Of a stretch of DNA of 10,431 nucleotides, positions 6,752 to 10,431 are shown piece after piece; within the stretch, counting starts at the first letter, position 1; each line of letters opens with the position of its first letter. A program made the translations under genes and the position numbers. The notes below the pieces were generated by a model. That model saw only the letters and a program-made list of their open reading frames with translations, made no database searches and was not told where the DNA came from. Origin of the DNA: an uncultured Ruminococcus sp. (GTDB taxonomy: Bacteria > Bacillota > Clostridia > Oscillospirales > CAG-272); contig CACZSC010000119.1 of NCBI GenBank assembly GCA_902783755.1, positions 1 to 10,431 on the forward strand, given 5' to 3'.

Positions 6752-6796
6752 CCTTTCGGAACTGGGCATATGGCCCAGAGCGGAAGGAGTTTTTAT
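6750..6796 (+). terminator. Hairpin with T tract that overlaps the downstream promoter and ribosome binding site
   Basis: CTCCTTTCG (6750-6758) pairs with CGGAAGGAG (6781-6789) in nine pairs, one of them G-U. CTGGGC (6762-6767) pairs with GCCCAG (6773-6778) inside it across a small 3/2 internal loop. TTTTTAT follows. For RNA arriving from the kinase gene this is a plausible terminator, and any transcript that passes it would have the AAGGAG binding site of the next gene locked in the stem. RNA started from the local -10 would begin near 6757-6758 and lack most of the 5' arm. Confidence 0.6.
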
Positions 6797-8428
6797 ATGG
6801 CGCTCACAGATATATTGCTGCTCTTCGGAGGCATAGGTCTGTTTCTATACGGTATGAACATAATGTCCGGCGGGCTGAGGAGTGCATGCGGTGACAAACT
6901 CCGCGTAATTCTCGAGCACGCCACCAGAAAAAAAGTCACATCAGTTCTCGCCGGACTGGGAACCACAGTTCTGATTCAAAGTTCATCAGCAACAGATGTC
7001 ATGGTGATCGGATTCGTAAGCTCGGGACTGATGACATTGGCGCAGGCAGTCTGTGTCATAATGGGGGCGAACATAGGCACCACAGTCACAGCCCAGATCA
7101 CAGCATTCAACATAAGCACATTCGCACCTGCCATCATTTTTCTGGGTGCTGCGATGCACATATTCATAAAGAAGAAAACCGTACAGCACATAGGTTCCAT
7201 TCTTCTGGGGTTTGGGATGCTTTTCCAGGGCATAGGAATGCTGAAGGCAGCCATAGCACCTCTGGCAGGAAGTGAAGGCTTCAAGGCGTTTATCTCCGGA
7301 CTCTCCAATCCGGTCCTGACCGTGATAATCGGCATCCTATTCACTGCCCTGCTTCAGAGCTCGTCATCGTCTATAGTCATCTTCCAGGCCTTCGCTATCC
7401 AAGGACTTATCTCATATGACACCGTGGTATACCTTATCATCGGCGCTGCAATAGGCTCGGTCACCCCGAACCTCCTTGCCGGGATCACCGCCAACCGTAA
7501 CGGAAAACGATGTGCAATACTAAACCTGCTTTTCAATCTTCTGCGGGCGGCTGTGATACTCATCATCATTTCCGCCTTTCCTCAGGCAACAGAACTCATA
7601 CGCAGTCTCTCTCCGGGAGACATAGGCAGACAGATAGCCAATACACACACAATTTTTGCAGTTGTTTCAGTCCTTCTTCTGCTCCCCTTCTCTTCATACA
7701 TAGTCAAGATGTCGGAGCTCATTCTGCCCAAACGTGGTGATGAAATAAGGCCGAAAGTTGAACACAAGCTGATATACATGACACAGACAGACCGGGTGCC
7801 TGCTGCTCTTGCCTTGGATCAGGCCCACAAAGAGATCTCACGCATGGGTCACATGTCCCTGGAAAATCTGACTAACGCGACTGAGAGCTTTTTCAGGTTG
7901 GATCCACACAAGCCCGAAGAAGTTAACGAACTGGAGGAAGCCGTTGACTTTATGGCGAGAGCCATCGTCGATAAACTGGTTGAGTTGCATACTGAAGATA
8001 TGACTCCAAGGGAGAAAAACCGTCTTTACAACATGATACAGGTCGTTGATGATATGGAACGCATCTCGGATCACGCACTGAACATTGTTGAATATCAGGC
8101 CAAGATCAGCGACGGCGCAGCGGATATAAGCGCGGAAGGCCTTGAAGAACTTCGGTCACTTTCGGATCTCACCCTAAGGTCGCTTTCCCTCGGCCTTGAC
8201 ATTTTCGAAAACGAGAGATTTGAGGCTATAGGAGAAGCAGAATCTCTCGAAAACAGCGTTGACGAACTGCAGGAAAAAATCGTGCAGAATCATGTGGAAA
8301 GGCTGATGAAGTACAACTGTAACCCTCTTGGCGGTGTCATATTCACCGATATGAGCTCAGATCTAGAACGCTGCTCCGATCACGCAATCAACATCGCAAC
8401 CTCGCTCAGCGCACGAAAGGCTGCATAG
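6797..8428 (+). CDS. Na+/phosphate cotransporter (NptA/PNaS family) with PhoU-like C-terminal domain
   Basis: This 543-residue protein is predicted to import phosphate with sodium across the cytoplasmic membrane. The N-terminal 310 residues are a polytopic membrane domain with the family's inverted repeat: QSSS at 61-64 and again at 187-190, and GANIGTT at 90-96. The equivalent position in the second half reads GAAIGSVTP (216-224), without the usual Asn. Residues about 330-540 are soluble and helical, with two PhoU-type metal-binding segments, DDMERISDHA (418-427) and SDLERCSDHA (521-530). The start is the ATG at 6797 with AAGGAG seven bases upstream. An earlier in-frame ATG at 6770 lies inside the leader hairpin and is unlikely. 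It follows the two-component operon and has its own repeat-containing promoter. Confidence 0.93.
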   Translation: MALTDILLLFGGIGLFLYGMNIMSGGLRSACGDKLRVILEHATRKKVTSVLAGLGTTVLIQSSSATDVMVIGFVSSGLMTLAQAVCVIMGANIGTTVTAQITAFNISTFAPAIIFLGAAMHIFIKKKTVQHIGSILLGFGMLFQGIGMLKAAIAPLAGSEGFKAFISGLSNPVLTVIIGILFTALLQSSSSSIVIFQAFAIQGLISYDTVVYLIIGAAIGSVTPNLLAGITANRNGKRCAILNLLFNLLRAAVILIIISAFPQATELIRSLSPGDIGRQIANTHTIFAVVSVLLLLPFSSYIVKMSELILPKRGDEIRPKVEHKLIYMTQTDRVPAALALDQAHKEISRMGHMSLENLTNATESFFRLDPHKPEEVNELEEAVDFMARAIVDKLVELHTEDMTPREKNRLYNMIQVVDDMERISDHALNIVEYQAKISDGAADISAEGLEELRSLSDLTLRSLSLGLDIFENERFEAIGEAESLENSVDELQEKIVQNHVERLMKYNCNPLGGVIFTDMSSDLERCSDHAINIATSLSARKAA

Positions 8429-8444
8429 GAAGGAGAAAAAGAAA

Positions 8445-8786
8445 ATGGAATCGACATACGAAATCGCAGTTCTCGGGATCATGGCATCCTTGCTTGTTCT
8501 CATACTTTTCGTTCCGTTCGTGATTGTAATCATTAAAGGCAAAACAAGCCGACTGAGAGTCGTGTTCGGCGCTGATATCGCCATCTCCGAAACCGTGGAG
8601 AAAATGGAAAGCATCGGGTGCAGGGTAATCGGCGTAGAAACGGATTATCATGAAAATGAAATTACAATACGTCTGGAAATAACATCCAAACGGGACCGGT
8701 ACAGTACTGTTATGACTGAACTGGTAGCTATTAACGGGGTCAAATACCTCGCTGAGGAGGTTCCCGCCGATCCAAGCGACGAATGA
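8445..8786 (+). CDS. Small membrane-anchored protein with ACT-like soluble domain, function unknown
   Basis: This 113-residue protein has one hydrophobic segment (about 7-30), a basic turn (IIKGKTSRLR), then a soluble domain of about 75 residues. The predicted order of the soluble part (strand, helix at 46-57, strands at 60-66 and 72-79, helix at 83-95, final strand) is that of a ferredoxin/ACT-like fold. It resembles in outline the C-terminal domain of MgtC-type proteins. I do not recognise a specific family. AAGGAG at 8430-8435 lies nine bases before the ATG, and the gene starts 16 bases after the cotransporter stop, so the two are surely co-transcribed. A role in sensing or controlling the transporter is an inference from this context only. 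Confidence 0.85.
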   Translation: MESTYEIAVLGIMASLLVLILFVPFVIVIIKGKTSRLRVVFGADIAISETVEKMESIGCRVIGVETDYHENEITIRLEITSKRDRYSTVMTELVAINGVKYLAEEVPADPSDE

Positions 8787-8832
8787 ACAGTACAGCCCAC
8801 TCAATGCTTTTGCTCCACCATCTGCTTGTAAT

Positions 8833-8860
8833 ATCTGCACAACAGTGCAGATTTTTTTTT
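8833..8860 (+). terminator. Intrinsic terminator after the phosphate module
   Basis: ATCTGCAC (8833-8840) and GTGCAGAT (8845-8852) form a perfect 8-bp stem with an AACA loop. An uninterrupted T tract runs to 8860. It ends the cotransporter/small-protein transcript. Confidence 0.95.
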
Positions 8861-8894
8861 GTGCAATTTCATACATAATATTTCTGCCCCGTTA

Positions 8895-8923
8895 TTGACC
8901 GATCATTTACCGGATGATATAAT
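8895..8923 (+). promoter_or_regulatory. Promoter of the tyrosine leader and SSF symporter gene
   Basis: TTGACC (8895-8900) and a perfect TATAAT (8918-8923) are 17 bp apart. The predicted start is near 8930, about 24 bases before the leader-peptide ATG. The promoter looks strong and unregulated, which fits control by attenuation further downstream. Confidence 0.9.
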
Positions 8924-8953
8924 TAGGCAAACTTGAACCGACGGAGGCCGCAT

Positions 8954-9004
8954 ATGGCACGCACGACCGCATACGCATATTACTATTACTATTACTTGGG
9001 ATAA
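8954..9004 (+). CDS. Tyrosine-rich leader peptide of an attenuator
   Basis: This 16-residue open frame reads MARTTAYAYYYYYYLG and then TAA. Seven of its 16 residues are tyrosine, six of them consecutive (codons 9-14, alternating TAT and TAC). GGAGG (8943-8947) stands six bases before the ATG, an ideal binding site. The peptide itself need not have a function. As in the His, Phe and Trp leaders of enteric operons, the run of one codon would make the ribosome pause when that tRNA is uncharged. The tyrosine codons fall in the first arm of an RNA helix, and the stop codon (9002-9004) lies in its loop, which is the same geometry as in trpL. The frame is too short for routine gene finders. Confidence 0.88.
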   Translation: MARTTAYAYYYYYYLG

Positions 9005-9095
9005 AAGGTAATAGTGATTTGCTACGCGTAGTGTCAGGGTTCAGTATACTGATCATTAACCGCCCATGTAAATCACATGCGCGGTTTTCTTTTTT
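8985..9095 (+). promoter_or_regulatory. Tyrosine-codon transcription attenuator (1:2, 2:3 and 3:4 helices)
   Basis: Three mutually exclusive helices can be paired by hand. Helix 1:2 joins 8985-8997 with 9006-9018: 13 consecutive pairs including two G-U, with an eight-base loop containing the end of the leader stop codon. Helix 2:3 joins 9007-9019 with 9051-9061: 11 pairs, two G-U, with two bulged A residues at 9010-9011. Helix 3:4 is the terminator at 9058-9086. Helix 2:3 takes AACC (9058-9061) from the terminator's first arm. With tyrosine plentiful the ribosome reaches the stop, covers segment 2 and the terminator forms. With charged tRNA-Tyr scarce it stalls on segment 1, 2:3 forms and the transporter gene is read. 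The pairings are seen; the mechanism is inferred from known attenuators. Confidence 0.78.
9058..9095 (+). terminator. Attenuator terminator (helix 3:4)
   Basis: AACCGC-C-CATGT (9058-9069) pairs with ACATG-C-GCGGTT (9075-9086), giving 11 pairs with one central C-C mismatch and a five-base loop. A T-rich tract (TTCTTTTTT, 9087-9095) follows. It lies 32 bases before the symporter start codon and no other gene intervenes, so it can only control that gene. Confidence 0.88.
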
Positions 9096-9127
9096 CATTA
9101 ATCCTGATAAGTTTTTTGGAGGGCATC

Positions 9128-10431
9128 ATGGTTGTCAAGATCATCTTTCTGGTTGTTTTCTTCGCTGTGATGATACTGGTCGGATTCCTGTGCAGGAAAA
9201 AAGCCGCCGGTGTCAACGGATTTGTGCTGGGGGGCAGAAACGTAGGTCCCTGGCTCACCGCATTCGCTTACGGAACATCGTATTTTTCAGCGGTCATCTT
9301 CATTGGATATGCAGGCCAGTTTGGCTGGCGTTTCGGAGTATCCACAACCTGGGTCGGTATCGGAAATGCAGTCATCGGCTCCCTGCTTGCCTGGGTCATC
9401 CTGGGAAGAAGAACCAGGATCATGACTCAGAAGCTGGACTCAAAAACCATGCCAGATTACTTCGGCACACGTTTCCAGTCCACTTCGCTCAAGCTTGTGG
9501 CTTCCGCGATCGTATTCATATTCCTTGTACCGTACACTGCTTCTCTTTACAACGGCCTTTCAAGACTGTTTGAGTCTGCATTCCACATCGACTACGTATG
9601 GTGTGTCGTTATCATGTCGGTTCTCACCGCAATCTACGTGATTGCAGGAGGATACATGGCCACTGCCGTTAACGATTTTATACAGGGCATCATCATGCTT
9701 GTCGGAATCGTGGCTGTCATAGCTGCAGTGCTCGTGGACAACGGCGGTTTCGTGGAATCCCTGAAGTCACTGTCCCAGATATCTTCCGAGACGGCTCCCG
9801 ATCTCAACGGTGCCTTCACTTCGTTCTTCGGGCCTGAGCCACTTGCGCTCCTCGGCGTCGTGCTGCTCACATCTCTCGGAACGTGGGGACTGCCTCAGAT
9901 GGTCGGAAAGTTCTATGCCATCAAAAGTGAATCCGACATCTCAAAAGGAACTCTCATTTCCACCATTTTTGCGATTGTGGTCGCAGGCGGATGCTACTTT
10001 CTCGGCGGATTCGGAAGACTGTACGGTGACGTCATATCCTATAACGGATCAACTCCGAGCTATGACAGCATCATCCCGTCTATGCTGGAAGGGCTTCCGA
10101 CGATCATAGTTGCGATCGTCATAGTGCTGGTGCTTTCAGCCTCCATGTCGACCCTTTCTTCTCTGGTGCTCACATCGTCATCCACGCTCACTCTTGATAT
10201 AATAGTACCTGTCAGGAAGAAAGCCAATAAGGAGACTTCGCAGAAATCACAGCTCATCACTATCAGGATCCTGGTCCTGTTCTTCATCGCAATTTCCGCT
10301 TTCATAGCCATCGTTCAGGCCAAGTCCAACATCACCTTCATTGCTCAGCTTATGGGCATTTCATGGGGTGCTCTCGCAGGCGCGTTCCTGGCGCCCTTCC
10401 TCTACAGCCTGTACTGGAAGAAAGTCACCAA
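9128..10431 (+). CDS. Sodium:solute symporter (SSF/PutP family), 3' end outside the window
   Basis: The frame is open from the ATG at 9128 to the end of the window (434 residues) and lacks its C-terminus, so the stop is not seen. GGAGGG (9118-9123) lies just upstream. The protein is highly hydrophobic with at least ten membrane helices and a LeuT-like SSF layout. TM1 begins near residue 2. The helix with YGTSYFSAVIFIGYAG (48-63) matches the broken SSF core helix. IAGGYMATAVNDFIQG (172-187) is the SSF signature, with Asn where Thr is usual before the Asp. SASMSTLSS (337-345) is the helix that supplies the Na+-binding Ser/Thr. The substrate cannot be read from the protein. The tyrosine-codon attenuator upstream points to tyrosine, a tyrosine precursor or a tyrosine-yielding compound. 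Confidence 0.92.
   Translation, partial: MVVKIIFLVVFFAVMILVGFLCRKKAAGVNGFVLGGRNVGPWLTAFAYGTSYFSAVIFIGYAGQFGWRFGVSTTWVGIGNAVIGSLLAWVILGRRTRIMTQKLDSKTMPDYFGTRFQSTSLKLVASAIVFIFLVPYTASLYNGLSRLFESAFHIDYVWCVVIMSVLTAIYVIAGGYMATAVNDFIQGIIMLVGIVAVIAAVLVDNGGFVESLKSLSQISSETAPDLNGAFTSFFGPEPLALLGVVLLTSLGTWGLPQMVGKFYAIKSESDISKGTLISTIFAIVVAGGCYFLGGFGRLYGDVISYNGSTPSYDSIIPSMLEGLPTIIVAIVIVLVLSASMSTLSSLVLTSSSTLTLDIIVPVRKKANKETSQKSQLITIRILVLFFIAISAFIAIVQAKSNITFIAQLMGISWGALAGAFLAPFLYSLYWKKVT

Noticed and set aside
6770..6796. Earlier in-frame ATG of the cotransporter at 6770
   Set aside because: It has no ribosome binding site and lies in a hairpin loop. The ATG at 6797 has AAGGAG at the correct distance.
8930..9127. 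T-box riboswitch before the symporter
   Set aside because: No T-box consensus (AGGGTGGNACCGCG-like) or specifier loop is visible. The Tyr leader frame and three-helix layout fit ribosome-mediated attenuation instead.
1..10431. CRISPR array, prophage or rRNA genes
   Set aside because: No spaced repeat series, phage genes or rRNA sequence was seen on either strand.

Overview
The window looks like a chromosomal segment of a low-to-moderate GC, Gram-positive-type anaerobe, probably a clostridial lineage. The reasons are the strong sigma-A type promoters, AAGGAG-type ribosome binding sites, tRNA genes without an encoded CCA, a PhoP/PhoR-like two-component pair, and tightly overlapping operons. 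The genus cannot be fixed from the sequence alone.

Layout. (1) Positions 1-97 hold the right end of an IS200/IS605-type element, with the 3' part of a TnpB-associated omega RNA. The element lies directly beyond the terminator of the next operon. (2) Positions 3942 down to 102 are a four-gene minus-strand operon: DJ-1/PfpI-family protein, 5-formyltetrahydrofolate cyclo-ligase, CPBP-family membrane protease-like protein, and MltG endolytic transglycosylase. Two of its three junctions overlap by a few bases. It has a clear promoter (3913-3942) and terminator (102-128). (3) Positions 4078-4521 are a plus-strand tRNA cluster (Val-TAC, Asp-GTC, Phe-GAA, Gly-GCC) with its own consensus promoter and terminator. 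(4) Positions 4536-8860 look like a phosphate module: an OmpR/PhoB-type response regulator, its histidine kinase, a Na+/phosphate cotransporter with a PhoU-like C-terminal domain, and a small one-helix protein with an ACT-like soluble domain. The regulator promoter and the cotransporter promoter both carry the same 11-bp-spaced TTTAC direct repeats. They stand at distances from the -10 box that differ by exactly one repeat, as expected for binding by the encoded PhoP-like regulator. The terminator hairpin of the two-component operon is built from the -10 region and the ribosome binding site of the cotransporter gene. (5) Positions 8895-10431 hold a promoter, a 16-residue leader peptide with seven tyrosines (six consecutive), a transcription attenuator with three mutually exclusive helices, and then a sodium:solute symporter (SSF family) gene that runs off the end of the window.

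The most interesting item is the last. It is a complete, classical ribosome-mediated attenuator with tyrosine codons as the sensor, controlling a single SSF-family transporter. This predicts that the transporter is made when charged tRNA-Tyr is scarce, and hence that its substrate may be tyrosine or a source of tyrosine. I know of no described tyrosine-codon attenuator of this type. The organism group would more commonly be expected to use a T-box, and no T-box is present here.
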